Below are positions 1 through 10,015 of a DNA stretch of 64,000 nt, piece after piece. Numbering within the stretch: position 1 is the first letter of the stretch; every line of letters starts with the position of its first letter. The DNA is taken from contig NZ_DS989811.1 in assembly GCF_000155775.1 (NCBI RefSeq), forward strand, positions 63,245-127,244, written 5' to 3'. The stretch is from Glaciecola sp. HTCC2999. GTDB taxonomy: Bacteria; Pseudomonadota; Gammaproteobacteria; Enterobacterales; Alteromonadaceae. The notes under the pieces were generated by a model, which saw only the letters and a list, made by a program, of their open reading frames with translations, made no database searches and had not been told where the DNA came from. The position numbers and the translations under genes were made by a program.

Positions 1-147
1 ATATGAGCAGCGATTGTATTTGAACTAAATGATGCTCAAGGCCCTGCTATGGATATCAATGGTTATTACTTTGCAGACGCCGAGCTTGCTTCAAAAGCGA
101 TGCGTCCAAGTGCAACACTTAACGGCATCTTAGCGCAATTAAGCTAA
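1..147 (+). CDS. icd: Isocitrate dehydrogenase, monomeric type (C-terminal end only)
   Basis: Only the last 46 or so codons are in the window. They read through DINGYYFAD and [12 protein letters not shown], the characteristic C-terminal end of the monomeric NADP-dependent isocitrate dehydrogenase, which makes 2-oxoglutarate in the TCA cycle. The stop is TAA at 145-147. In this frame a TGA lies at 4-6, so either the upstream frame differs (an indel right at the window edge) or the gene is damaged; six bases are not enough to decide. Family assignment rests on a short but distinctive tail. Confidence 0.72.
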
Positions 148-173
148 TGATTAATTAAGTGAGTTTGATATCG

Positions 174-200
174 AAAAGCACCCTACGGGGTGCTTTTTTT
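174..200 (+). terminator. Rho-independent terminator after icd
   Basis: The stem AGCACCC / GGGTGCT closes a TACG tetraloop and is followed by a run of seven T. It lies about 30 bases after the icd stop. Confidence 0.9.
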
Positions 201-286
201 ATGTGTAATGCCTGATGCTTAACTTATATATTTGGTTTAAGTGAATGTATAGAAGATTTGACAAAACGGTTAAATAAATGTAAATT

Positions 287-308
287 GAAATGTAAGCGCT
301 TACATTTC
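287..308. promoter_or_regulatory. Perfect 22-bp palindrome, LacI-family-type operator
   Basis: A perfect palindrome whose central 14 bases read TGTAAGCGCTTACA, the classical shape of a LacI-family sugar-regulator operator with a central CG pair. It sits about 80 bases before the GH81 glucanase start, so a LacI-type repressor responding to a glucan product is the natural inference. No lacI-like gene is in the window. Confidence 0.7.
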
Positions 309-386
309 TTAATAAATTACTCTTTTCATTAATTGAATTTATAAGATTAAGTCAAAAAATCCATTTAAGATAAGAGTTAAAACGTA

Positions 387-3300
387 ATGAAAAATTCTAT
401 TTCACGCCTATCGGGTCTAGCATTAACCGCATTGATATTAAGTGCTTGTGGCGGAGGTGGTGGTAATGATGCACCTTCAGTACCACCGGTGAGCACCCCA
501 ACAGATAATACCGCACCAGTGATTACCATTGAGGGTGGACAAACAACTATAGAAATCACCCAAGGAGATAGCTTTACTCAGCCAACAGCCACTGCCAATG
601 ATGCAGTAGATGGTAATGTTACGGTGTCAGTATCTGGCAGTGTAGGCAGCGCAGTAGGTAGTTATACTTTAACGTACAGTGCTTCTGATAATTCAAATAA
701 TACGGCTACGGCGACAGTGACTGTCAATGTCATTGCTGCTCCAGATACTACTCCGCCAGTGTTAACGATAGCCGGCTCTCAACGTACTTTTGAAATCACT
801 CAAGGTGATTCGTTTACACCTCCTAGTGCGACAGCGACCGATAATGTCGATGGCACTATCTTAGCGATTACCAGCGGTACCGTTGGTAGTGATGTAGGTA
901 GTTATACGTTAACTTACACCGCGACAGATAACGCAGGAAATGCTACGACCGATTCCATTACCGTGAATGTAGTCGCGCCTGTTGTCACACCACCCACCAA
1001 TACAGAAAATGACTTAAGCGTGTTTAAAAACGGCTCTGTAACAAGTACTTGGGATGGAGGCATTAATGCCTTTGACGAAGCTATCAACTATGGTGAATGT
1101 AATAACGATGGTGGTGCAGCATGTCCAAGCATGAATTGGTCAGTCGTGAGTGATACCGATCGTGGTGATGTATTACAAGTTGAGCATACTAGTGCCCAAT
1201 TGGCTGGTCTGTTTTTCAAAAGTAATACCCCGCAGAATTTAGCGGCCTATGCCAACGGCGGTATTGCCTTTGATATTAAATTGGTATCGGGTACTGGCAA
1301 CATCATTATGAAGCTTGATTGTGTCTACCCTTGTACATCGGGGGATCAAAGCTTAAGCCAAGTGGCGACGAACGAGTGGACCACAATGACAGTCGCGATG
1401 AGTCAGTTGCAGACAGCCGGTTTAGATATTACTAAGGTCAATACGGGCTTAGTTATTTGGGCGGCAAATCGAACTAATACTACGTTTTTAATCGACAACG
1501 TTCGTTTCGTTGATACGGTTGATGACTCGGTGACTACGCCTGTTCCGCCAACGAATAATGTTCAATATACATTGACAAAACTCGGTAAAGGTAGCTATTC
1601 AGATACGATTAACCCTGCTAGTTATCGCTGCGTGTTTGATTATGGTAATTGGATCTACAGTGCTGGTGTCGTTCAACCTGGCGTGAGTGATTGTATTACT
1701 GCTACGAAAACACCTGTGGGTGACCCAACACCGTTATCGCCACAAGTGGTAGATGAAGCAGCTGCGCAGCCTTTGGCAACCCATCGCTGGTGGGGTTCTG
1801 TTGCATTTTTAGGTGAGATGCAACTTGGCGATCCGAATAGCGCAGCATATATCACGCCGGATCCAATTACTGCACGTGTCAATAACCGTGGTGTACGTAT
1901 TATGGGTATTCCATCAGGCCTTAATACCACTTCAGACGGATTTATGTATGCTATTCCTGACCCATTCAGTGAGGTCTTTGATGGTATGGCAGTTGGTAGT
2001 TCAATTAACACTGACTTACAAGCGTTTGCTAAAGATCATTCTGATGGTTCAATCACTGTCCAATGGCAAAGCAATAACGAACCTGTACTAGAAGCAACGT
2101 TTGTGCATGGTTCACCTTATATTTATTTCAAAGCCTTAGAGGGTGATTTAGTTCTCAAAACCTTACGTGAAAACAGTGGTGAGAAAGGGGTATTTTATAA
2201 CGCTGAGAACTCGTTAGGTGTGTGGACAAGTGTGGCGGGTAATCATAACAACTTCTTGATCACGGGTGAGGGTAACACTACCTTTACTAATGTCGATGGG
2301 AATACGATTACGGCCAGCAATACCGCCGGTGAGTTCACTGTCGCATTATTACCGCAAACTGCCGGTGAACCAAATACTGCGATGACCACCTATTTTGCTC
2401 AATACGCACGTAATGTAGTGGATAGTGTGCGGGTTGATTACAGTATCGATCGCAGTGATAACTCTGTCAGTGTAACGCATGCGTATTTGAATCGTGATGG
2501 TAATGAAATTGAGACATTAGCAGGCATGTTCCCGCTGCATTGGAAAAACTCTACGACAACGACTTCTAACTATAAAGTACGTAGTGCTCGAGGGATGATT
2601 AAGTTTGCTCCAACGACGAGCTTTAGTTATGAATTACCGTATATCGGTGTATTACCGACGATGCCGACCTTGCCTGATAGCATGGATACAGCAAAGTTGA
2701 CACAGCTAGTTAATGAGTTTGTTAATACCCCAGAGAGCACCTGGAATACACGTAATGGTGAAACACAACGAGATGCGTATTGGTCAGGTAAAAACTACGC
2801 TAAGGTGGCTGAACTGTTAGCAATCGCAGATACTGCAGGGTTAACGGTACAAAAAGCGCAGTTACTCACTTATCTTAAAGCAGAACTGGAAGACTGGTTT
2901 ACAGCAGAGACCGATGGCGCGTTAGATAGCGATAAATACTTCATGTATGACGAGCAGTGGAATACGGTGCTCGCCATGGAAGAATCGTTTGCGTCACATC
3001 AACAGCTCAACGATCATCACTTTCATTATGGATATTTTGTCCGCGCGGCTGCAGAGGTCTGTCGACATGATGCGCAGTGGTGTAGTGATGATGAATATGG
3101 GGCGATGGTCAAACTATTGATCCGTGACTATGCAGCAGATAGAGATGATCCACAGTTTCCGTATTTACGTCATTTTGACCCAGCTAATGGCTTCTCATGG
3201 GCTTCTGGTACGGCCAACTTTGCTCGAGGGAATAACAATGAATCTACTTCAGAGGCAGCCAACGCCTATGGAGCGATGGTGTTATTTGGCTTACATACTG

Positions 3301-3971
3301 GAGATCAGGATTTAGTAGATCGCGGGATTTATCTGCATGCATTAACGGGCGCAACGTATTGGGAATATTGGAATAACATTGATGGCTATAATAATGTCAG
3401 CAGTGATGCAGATAATTTCTTACCAGGTTATAACCAGATCACTACTTCGATTATTTGGGGTGATGGCGCGGTATTTTCTACTTGGTTCAGTGCTGCTTAT
3501 GCCCATATTTTAGGTATTCAAGGTTTACCGACGAATCCATTAATTTTACATGTTGGCTTGCATAAGCAATACATGGCTGACTATGTACAAGTCGGTTTAA
3601 CCGAATCAAGTAATAATATGCCTTCAGGATTGATACCGGATCAATGGCGTGATATCTGGTGGAATCTAATGGCAATCAATGATGCGCAGGCTGCTATTGA
3701 TGATTACAACACCGTCACTAGCTACGTGCCAGAGCAAGGTGAAAGTAAAGCTCACACCTATCATTGGATCAACACGTTTAATGCCCTGGGCACAATGGAA
3801 ACAGGTTTAGGGACGTTGACAGCAGATTATCCTGCGGCAATGGCATTTATCAAAGATGGCGTAATGAATTATGTAGTATATAACTTTGGTACGAGCCCAC
3901 TTACCGTGACGTTTAGTGATGGGGTGACTGTCACTGCCGCGCCAAATACCTTTGGTATGGAGAGTCGCTAA
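387..3971 (+). CDS. GH81 endo-beta-1,3-glucanase (laminarinase) lipoprotein
   Basis: A 1194-residue secreted enzyme predicted to cut beta-1,3-glucans such as laminarin. The N-terminus is a lipoprotein signal (lipobox LSAC at about residue 20) followed by a glycine run. Two Ig-like repeats of the DUF5011/HYR kind (about 45-115 and 120-195, each starting near TPPVLTI or APVITIE) are followed by a carbohydrate-binding-like module (about 205-375) and the GH81 catalytic region (about 395-1190). Family landmarks are NDHHFHYGY with Asp876 and ESTSE at Glu952-Glu956, which carry the acid and base residues in GH81. The gene stands alone behind a LacI-type palindrome, suggesting induction by the polysaccharide. 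The GH81 call is firm; the binding-module call is inferred from position and beta-rich sequence. Confidence 0.9.
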   Translation: MKNSISRLSGLALTALILSACGGGGGNDAPSVPPVSTPTDNTAPVITIEGGQTTIEITQGDSFTQPTATANDAVDGNVTVSVSGSVGSAVGSYTLTYSASDNSNNTATATVTVNVIAAPDTTPPVLTIAGSQRTFEITQGDSFTPPSATATDNVDGTILAITSGTVGSDVGSYTLTYTATDNAGNATTDSITVNVVAPVVTPPTNTENDLSVFKNGSVTSTWDGGINAFDEAINYGECNNDGGAACPSMNWSVVSDTDRGDVLQVEHTSAQLAGLFFKSNTPQNLAAYANGGIAFDIKLVSGTGNIIMKLDCVYPCTSGDQSLSQVATNEWTTMTVAMSQLQTAGLDITKVNTGLVIWAANRTNTTFLIDNVRFVDTVDDSVTTPVPPTNNVQYTLTKLGKGSYSDTINPASYRCVFDYGNWIYSAGVVQPGVSDCITATKTPVGDPTPLSPQVVDEAAAQPLATHRWWGSVAFLGEMQLGDPNSAAYITPDPITARVNNRGVRIMGIPSGLNTTSDGFMYAIPDPFSEVFDGMAVGSSINTDLQAFAKDHSDGSITVQWQSNNEPVLEATFVHGSPYIYFKALEGDLVLKTLRENSGEKGVFYNAENSLGVWTSVAGNHNNFLITGEGNTTFTNVDGNTITASNTAGEFTVALLPQTAGEPNTAMTTYFAQYARNVVDSVRVDYSIDRSDNSVSVTHAYLNRDGNEIETLAGMFPLHWKNSTTTTSNYKVRSARGMIKFAPTTSFSYELPYIGVLPTMPTLPDSMDTAKLTQLVNEFVNTPESTWNTRNGETQRDAYWSGKNYAKVAELLAIADTAGLTVQKAQLLTYLKAELEDWFTAETDGALDSDKYFMYDEQWNTVLAMEESFASHQQLNDHHFHYGYFVRAAAEVCRHDAQWCSDDEYGAMVKLLIRDYAADRDDPQFPYLRHFDPANGFSWASGTANFARGNNNESTSEAANAYGAMVLFGLHTGDQDLVDRGIYLHALTGATYWEYWNNIDGYNNVSSDADNFLPGYNQITTSIIWGDGAVFSTWFSAAYAHILGIQGLPTNPLILHVGLHKQYMADYVQVGLTESSNNMPSGLIPDQWRDIWWNLMAINDAQAAIDDYNTVTSYVPEQGESKAHTYHWINTFNALGTMETGLGTLTADYPAAMAFIKDGVMNYVVYNFGTSPLTVTFSDGVTVTAAPNTFGMESR

Positions 3972-4047
3972 CCTAGCATTTTGAACCAAAACCGTTCACT
4001 TCTGCGTATATAAATTAAATAATTTAAATACAATGGAGTGAGCGTGT

Positions 4048-6171
4048 ATGCTTTTTATCCCTACTAAACGTAACTTACTAGCCAGTGCTTTTACAGCACT
4101 GTTTGCTATCTCTGCTAGTCCAGCACTGGCACACAATCACAGCGCTAAATCTGCTGATAAGGCCCCCTTCACGATTGACCACCTAGCCCATATGGCAAAC
4201 GCCGGCAATATCACGGTGTCCCCGGATGGCAGTGTTACTGCGTACACCGTATCTAAACCACGCAATCTTAAGGCAGGCGATGATAACGGTAGTCCAGATA
4301 CGCATTTATTTGTTATCCGCACAGTGAACGGTATCCAAGGTGAGCCGGTACAATTCATTGGCACCCAAGGAAGCGTATCAGCGTTAACATTCAGCGGCGA
4401 TGGGCAGCATATCTTCTTTAAATCAAAGCGTGATGGCGATGAAAATACGTCGCTTTATTCGATTGCGTTAGCTGGTGGTGAAGCGACTAAGCGATTTGAA
4501 TATGACACCAGTATCGGTGATTATGCCGTGTCTGATGATGGTAATACCTTGTATTTTGTCGCGCGTCCCAAAGACGAGACACCGGATCTAAGTAAAAAAG
4601 GGTTTGCCGCCTATGCATATGAAGAAGACGTCCGGTTGGCGTCATTATGGCAAGTTGCGTTAAATGAAAAAGATGCTCAGGCGACCGTCCTATTAGATGG
4701 TGGGCATGTATCAAATTTTGAGTTATCCAATGATGGCAAACATATTACCGCTGCGGTCGCACCAACAAACCTCGTCGATGATTCATTAATGCGCCGTGAT
4801 TTAGTGATATTGGAAACGGCGACGGGTAAGGTCAAACAACACATCGATATTCCTGGTAAATTAGGTGCTTTTGAATTTTCTGATGATGACAAGCACTTGG
4901 CCTTTTTGGCCGGTACCGACGTTCATGATACGGCGACGGGTGTGTTATTTATCGCGAAAACCAACAGCAACGAGTTTACGCGCTTAACCCCAGATACATT
5001 GCAACACATTCAAGATATTGATTGGTACAACGGCGATATTTTGGCTGTGGCTCATCGCGGTGTAGAAACTGAGCTAGTCGTGTATGACACCAAAGGCAAT
5101 GAAAAAACCATCTTGCCTACACCTGATGATATTGCGGTGCGTGCTGCTGATATTGGTGGGACAGGTTCAAGTAAAGTCATTCGTTTCATCGCTGATAGCC
5201 CTAAACATCCTCGTGAAGTATTTGCTGTGACTGCCAATGGCACAGAGAAATTATCTCATCATAATGTGTGGTTAGATGGTGTGAAACTCGCTGAACAAAC
5301 TACCTTTAGCTATGAGGCGCGAGATGGTCGTAATATTGAAGGCTTATTAATTACGCCACATGGCGATGTGCCTAAAGGCGGATGGCCGTTAATTTTAACG
5401 GTACACGGCGGGCCAGAAGCGCACTTTAGTGATGGTTGGATCACGCGTTATTCAAACCCTGGTCAGTTTGGTGCCACCCAAGGGTATGCGGTATATTACC
5501 CGAACTATCGAGGCTCTACCGGCCGTGGTGTTGCCTTTGCTAAAGAGCATCAAAACGATTATGCCGGTAAAGAGTTCAATGACTTAGTAGACGGTGTGGA
5601 TGCGCTGGTGAAAGCGGGGATAGTGAATCGTGATCGCGTCGGCATTACCGGTGGTTCGTATGGTGGGTATGCATCTATGTGGGGAGCAACGGCACAAAGC
5701 GAGCATTTTGCTGCATCGGTTGCCTTTGTCGGTATTTCAAACCAAGTCTCTAAATTTGGTACTTCGGATATCCCGAATGAGATGCACTTAGTGCACTCAT
5801 TGAAGTGGCCTTGGGAAGATAACTGGATGAACTTGATGAAGCGCTCGCCACTATATCATGTGGGTAAATCCACGACACCGACGCTTATTTTACACGGTGA
5901 AAAAGATACCCGTGTCCATCCAAGCCAATCAATGGAGCTGTTTCGTTCGATGAAAGTGCGCACGCAAACCCCAGTAAGGTTAGTCTTTTATCCGAATGAA
6001 GGGCATGGTAACCGTAAAGCCGCGTCACAATATGACTATGCACTGCGTCTTATGCGATGGATGAACACATATTTAGCGGCTGATGCGTCTCGTACTGATG
6101 CAATGCCTGAGTTTGATTTGGATATTGAGTCGTTATTAAATGGCGATGATGAAGAAAAATCTGACGATTAA
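4048..6171 (+). CDS. S9 family prolyl oligopeptidase-type peptidase, exported
   Basis: A 707-residue serine peptidase. A signal peptide ends near ASPALA (about residue 28), so the enzyme is probably periplasmic. Residues about 45-400 form a beta-propeller of WD-like blades, and the C-terminal third is an alpha/beta-hydrolase domain. The catalytic triad is visible: Ser537 in GGSYGGY, Asp620 in HGEKDTR and His653 in NEGHGN. The start is preceded by GGAGTGAG. The protein ends in an acidic tail. S9 enzymes trim proline-containing or short peptides; exact specificity cannot be read. It is preceded by the GH81 gene in the same direction with about 75 bases between, and followed by a terminator. Confidence 0.88.
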   Translation: MLFIPTKRNLLASAFTALFAISASPALAHNHSAKSADKAPFTIDHLAHMANAGNITVSPDGSVTAYTVSKPRNLKAGDDNGSPDTHLFVIRTVNGIQGEPVQFIGTQGSVSALTFSGDGQHIFFKSKRDGDENTSLYSIALAGGEATKRFEYDTSIGDYAVSDDGNTLYFVARPKDETPDLSKKGFAAYAYEEDVRLASLWQVALNEKDAQATVLLDGGHVSNFELSNDGKHITAAVAPTNLVDDSLMRRDLVILETATGKVKQHIDIPGKLGAFEFSDDDKHLAFLAGTDVHDTATGVLFIAKTNSNEFTRLTPDTLQHIQDIDWYNGDILAVAHRGVETELVVYDTKGNEKTILPTPDDIAVRAADIGGTGSSKVIRFIADSPKHPREVFAVTANGTEKLSHHNVWLDGVKLAEQTTFSYEARDGRNIEGLLITPHGDVPKGGWPLILTVHGGPEAHFSDGWITRYSNPGQFGATQGYAVYYPNYRGSTGRGVAFAKEHQNDYAGKEFNDLVDGVDALVKAGIVNRDRVGITGGSYGGYASMWGATAQSEHFAASVAFVGISNQVSKFGTSDIPNEMHLVHSLKWPWEDNWMNLMKRSPLYHVGKSTTPTLILHGEKDTRVHPSQSMELFRSMKVRTQTPVRLVFYPNEGHGNRKAASQYDYALRLMRWMNTYLAADASRTDAMPEFDLDIESLLNGDDEEKSDD

Positions 6172-6194
6172 ATAGTTTGTTGTTAGAGTAAATA

Positions 6195-6228
6195 GCGCGG
6201 CCTGATATGATTGGGTCGCGCTTTTTTA
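6195..6228 (+). terminator. Rho-independent terminator after the S9 peptidase
   Basis: Stem AGCGCG / CGCGCT with an extended middle, followed by six T. An in-frame ATG at 6207 lies inside this hairpin, which argues against it as the start of the next gene. Confidence 0.75.
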
Positions 6229-6257
6229 TTTATATCAATTACTTCGAGATACTTATC

Positions 6258-8063
6258 ATGATGGATGCGGCATCGGCACTAGCAATAATTGAACGCCTAG
6301 CGGGACCTGCGACATTTGAGCGTGGTCAGGCCCTGTTCAACGATCAAGCTATCCTGAGTTATGCCAAAAACCGTAACACCATTACTAGTAAGGTACAAAG
6401 CGCCTCATCGCTAGGTGGAAAACATTATAATGTTGAGCTTACCGTGAATCCCAAAAGCTATGATGGAGGTTGTGATTGCCCTGCATCTGAGGGGTTTGAT
6501 TTTTGTAAGCATTGTGTAGCAGTAGCGCTACATCATGCAGATAAACTGAAACAGCTTGAAAACGCTCAAGGTGGTTCAGCGGTAGATGTCATTGCTGCAT
6601 ATATTGAGAATATCGGTGAAATTGAAGCGAAACAGGCTTTGCTCAAGTTAATTGCTACCGATGAAGAGCAGCTCACCAAGTGGCAGTTATTGGCACAAAT
6701 CACCTCGGAATTTGGCGTAATCAACGAAGATGGGCACCATTCGGTGGTCAATATCCCCGTTCCGGTGAGTCGCTCAGGTAAAAAAGCGTCAGTGATGACG
6801 CCGCTTAAAGCTATGATCACTAAGGCGCTACCTAGCCGCGATGTTTGGCAATACAATAAAGTTCGCGCCTATTTCCAGCAAGCTCAACAAAAACTCTCTA
6901 CATTGTTTGAGTTATTGCCACATTTGCCATCTGAACAAGCCCATGCGTTGTCTTATCAAATTATCAAACGTTACGACGGGATCATTGAACGAGTTGATGA
7001 TAGTGGCGGGTTTCGGTTTGTGTTGGAGCGGGAGATAGAAGATGCGTTTGCCCGTAGTGTACAACGTTTGGAATGGCCTGCTCAGACTAAGGCGCAATAC
7101 TTGTTACAGCTTTACACGCCTGAGCTAGATGTGCATGAGTTTAAGAATATACCAGAGCGGTTTTTAGTATCAGCATCCAGTGAATATGACGATGCGGTGC
7201 GAGAGGCGTTCTACCAAGGCTTAGCAGAAAGTGTCACGCGGAATGACCTATCTGATGATGTGATACAAGAACAACTCCAACATTTATGTGCTTACTATGA
7301 GTCTCAGGGAGAATACCAACAGGCTATTTCCGTATCTGTATCACTGGCAAAACATCCACAAGACTTCCTTGCGCTGATAAAATGGGCATTAGCGTTAGGT
7401 GACGCGCAACGCGCAACAGAGTTTTTGAAGCAGGCAAAACAGGTCGACACAATGTCTCGATGGACCGCGGAATGTTTGCAACTAGAAGTACAAATCGCCC
7501 AGCTTAATGCCACTCCCGACACGGCAATAGAATTACAGTGGCATGCTTACATGCACTCGTTGGTGTTGGATGACTATATTCAAATGAATGTGTTGATTGA
7601 GCAAACAGTGAAAAAATCACAATTAACTGCTACGAAAGCTAAGTGGTTAGAGATAACTCTAGTGCAGTTAGAGGCGAAAATGGCCGAGAAAAAACTCACC
7701 GGTGATGCGCTTGTCGAACTGTGTCTATATAGTGGCGAGCTAGAAAAAGCGATGCAGCATGCCAACACTTTCCCGATTGATCGCGAACTGCTTCACCAAG
7801 TCGCTAAAGTCAGTGTCAAACAAGCGCCTGAACGGTGCTTTGAATTCTATGAACGCTTAATCAAAATTTGGGTCAAAAGTGCCAAAGCAGCCGATTATAA
7901 ACGGGTGATTAATTTAATGATGGAATGCAAAGATATATTGCATTTCTTACCAAAGCGTATCAAAGCCGAAGCCAAGTTCGAATTTTTGATCAATGAAATC
8001 GCTTATGATTATGCCCGTAAACGTCAACTGCAAAGCATGATCAAAAAGCATTTTGTAGTGTGA
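6258..8063 (+). CDS. SWIM zinc-finger domain protein
   Basis: A protein of about 601 residues. Near residues 70-95 it has the SWIM zinc-binding pattern: CDC, then about ten residues, then CKHC (CxCxnCxH). The rest is helical and TPR-like in appearance with no recognisable enzyme motif. I place the start at ATG 6258 because the upstream ATG at 6207 is inside a terminator hairpin and its extra 17 residues look non-coding. SWIM proteins are often encoded near SNF2-type helicases, but none is present here. A nucleic-acid or protein-binding role is inferred from the family only. Confidence 0.78.
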   Translation: MMDAASALAIIERLAGPATFERGQALFNDQAILSYAKNRNTITSKVQSASSLGGKHYNVELTVNPKSYDGGCDCPASEGFDFCKHCVAVALHHADKLKQLENAQGGSAVDVIAAYIENIGEIEAKQALLKLIATDEEQLTKWQLLAQITSEFGVINEDGHHSVVNIPVPVSRSGKKASVMTPLKAMITKALPSRDVWQYNKVRAYFQQAQQKLSTLFELLPHLPSEQAHALSYQIIKRYDGIIERVDDSGGFRFVLEREIEDAFARSVQRLEWPAQTKAQYLLQLYTPELDVHEFKNIPERFLVSASSEYDDAVREAFYQGLAESVTRNDLSDDVIQEQLQHLCAYYESQGEYQQAISVSVSLAKHPQDFLALIKWALALGDAQRATEFLKQAKQVDTMSRWTAECLQLEVQIAQLNATPDTAIELQWHAYMHSLVLDDYIQMNVLIEQTVKKSQLTATKAKWLEITLVQLEAKMAEKKLTGDALVELCLYSGELEKAMQHANTFPIDRELLHQVAKVSVKQAPERCFEFYERLIKIWVKSAKAADYKRVINLMMECKDILHFLPKRIKAEAKFEFLINEIAYDYARKRQLQSMIKKHFVV

Positions 8064-8152
8064 ACATCCAGTGATTTTTCACTACATCATCGTTATTCTT
8101 GTGTTTGCTAAACAAATGAACAAAATGACGATTAATTAATGGTAAGTCGAGG

Positions 8153-8665
8153 TTATTCGGGGATCTTATCTAATGTATCACGTGAATAATCGGCCACATC
8201 AACACTGATGTTGTATTGGGTGAGTAAGGCATCGAGTTTAGCTTGTTCTACTGCCAGCTCATCCATAATGATCGTATTATCATCTAGCTCCCATAATAAA
8301 CGCGACCCGGCATAGTTAAATTGCAGAGCCAGCAGAGCATCATAGTTACCGAGTTCGGCGGCAGCTTTGACCTTCTTCATTGAACGTGTCACGCGATTTA
8401 AGGCTTGTTTTAAATCCCAAACATACACCACTTCAGTCATAAAAGCATGGTGTCTTATTTTGACTAAACCAATTCCGATCATGATACTGGTGATGATGAC
8501 ACCGGTTAAATTCCAATGGAAATGACTGCCACTCGGATCAGGGTAAAGCTGAATTAATGTTTGTGAGATCCCTAGGCAGCCTGAAATCAGCAGAACAATA
8601 CATATCATAATCACGATATTTAAATGTTTACGATAGCGAGCTTTATCGATTTGGATGAGCTGCAT
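8153..8665 (-). CDS. DUF3087 family inner-membrane protein
   Basis: A 170-residue protein starting MQLIQIDKARYRKH. Two hydrophobic segments (about residues 15-35 and 50-70) are followed by a soluble helical C-terminal half rich in Asp and Leu. This arrangement fits the DUF3087 family found in marine gammaproteobacteria; function unknown. A longer open frame reaches 8896 but would overlap the divergent oxidoreductase gene and includes residues without coding character, so ATG 8665 is preferred. It is divergent from the gene at 8792, with a shared promoter region of about 125 bases. Confidence 0.7.
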   Translation of the reverse strand: MQLIQIDKARYRKHLNIVIMICIVLLISGCLGISQTLIQLYPDPSGSHFHWNLTGVIITSIMIGIGLVKIRHHAFMTEVVYVWDLKQALNRVTRSMKKVKAAAELGNYDALLALQFNYAGSRLLWELDDNTIIMDELAVEQAKLDALLTQYNISVDVADYSRDTLDKIPE

Positions 8666-8791
8666 GTAATTTAGTGTCCTATTCAGAGCAATTATGTCCG
8701 TTAATATTGTAACAAAATTGGAGCAAGATACAGACTTTTCCCTAAACGAAAGATATGATGATTTTACAATAACAACAAACCAGGTTACCCC

Positions 8792-10015
8792 ATGTCTCAA
8801 CCTTACACCGCATTCACTTTTCCTAACGGACAAACAGTCAAAAACCGTATCGTTAAAGCGGCAATGGAAGAAAATCTCTCTGATCCACAGTTGCAACCTA
8901 GTGACACCTTGATCCAGTTGTATCGCACATGGAGTGCCGGTGGTACGGGATTATTATTAACCGGTAATGTCATGGTTGATGCCCGAGCGATGACTGGACC
9001 TGGCGGGGTAGCATTAGAAAAAGATACGCCACTTGAGCGATTTATTATCTGGGCCAAAGCGGCACAAGCTAATGACACCAAAGTGTGGATGCAAATTAAT
9101 CACCCTGGTCGTCAAGTCTATGCCAATATGAATGGTGTGGTGTATGCGCCTTCTGCCATAAAGGTGGATTTAGGTAAATTATCCAAATTGTTTGGCGAGC
9201 CTGAGGCTATGACTGAGACGCAAATTGAAGACGTGATTACACGTTTTGGTGATACGGCAGTCAACGCACAGCATTCGGGCTTCAATGGAGTACAAATTCA
9301 TGCTGCTCACGGATATTTGCTAGCCCAGTTTTTATCACCATTGGTAAACCAACGCACCGACCAATGGGGGGGCGATTTGGTTAATCGTGCCCGTTTGTTA
9401 ATGCGGATTGTCGATGAGATCAAAGCACGAACGGCCCCTAATTTTGCGGTAAGTGTGAAACTGAATTCTGCTGATTTTCAACGCGGTGGCTTTGATGAAA
9501 TCGATGCATTGGGTGTGGTACAGATGTTGGAACAAAAAGGCATTGATCTGGTGGAGTTGTCGGGTGGCAGTTACGAAGCACCAGCAATGCAAGGGATGAC
9601 TAAAGATGGACGCACTCTAGCGCGGGAGGCCTACTTTTTGGCGTTTGCTAAAACGATCGCCCAACAAACTTCCCTACCTATCATGACAACAGGCGGGATT
9701 ACGCAACTTAAGACAGCTCAGCAAGTATTAGCGGATGGGGTGCAATTAGTCGGTTTAGCGACCGCTTTGGCTATGCGTCCCGATTTACCGAATCATTGGC
9801 AAAATGCCCCCGCCTATCAAGCACCGAAACCTCAAGTATCATGGCGCAATAAGAGCTTACAAGCTTTAGCCGTCATGGCGATGATTAAGCGTAACTTACA
9901 GCGTATTGGCCGAGGTAAAGCGCCTAAAGTGTTCATGTCACCAGTGTTAAGCTTAATAAAGGATCAGTTACGCAAGGCAAAACTAACGAAGCGATATAAT
10001 AAGAGACAAAGATAA
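8792..10015 (+). CDS. NADH:flavin oxidoreductase, Old Yellow Enzyme family
   Basis: A 407-residue FMN-dependent TIM-barrel reductase. The family pattern HAAHGYLLAQFLSP, followed by NQRTDQWGG, is present near residues 170-195; INHPGRQ at about 108 and TTGGI at about 303 mark the FMN-binding loops. Such enzymes reduce activated double bonds of enones or nitro compounds with NAD(P)H; the physiological substrate cannot be read from sequence. The long basic C-terminal tail after residue 350 lies outside the barrel. It stands alone, followed by the AT-rich region upstream of the proteorhodopsin. Confidence 0.87.
   Translation: MSQPYTAFTFPNGQTVKNRIVKAAMEENLSDPQLQPSDTLIQLYRTWSAGGTGLLLTGNVMVDARAMTGPGGVALEKDTPLERFIIWAKAAQANDTKVWMQINHPGRQVYANMNGVVYAPSAIKVDLGKLSKLFGEPEAMTETQIEDVITRFGDTAVNAQHSGFNGVQIHAAHGYLLAQFLSPLVNQRTDQWGGDLVNRARLLMRIVDEIKARTAPNFAVSVKLNSADFQRGGFDEIDALGVVQMLEQKGIDLVELSGGSYEAPAMQGMTKDGRTLAREAYFLAFAKTIAQQTSLPIMTTGGITQLKTAQQVLADGVQLVGLATALAMRPDLPNHWQNAPAYQAPKPQVSWRNKSLQALAVMAMIKRNLQRIGRGKAPKVFMSPVLSLIKDQLRKAKLTKRYNKRQR

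Noticed and set aside
8666-8896. N-terminal extension of the DUF3087 protein
   Set aside because: It overlaps the divergent oxidoreductase start and its residues are the reverse reading of that gene and its promoter.
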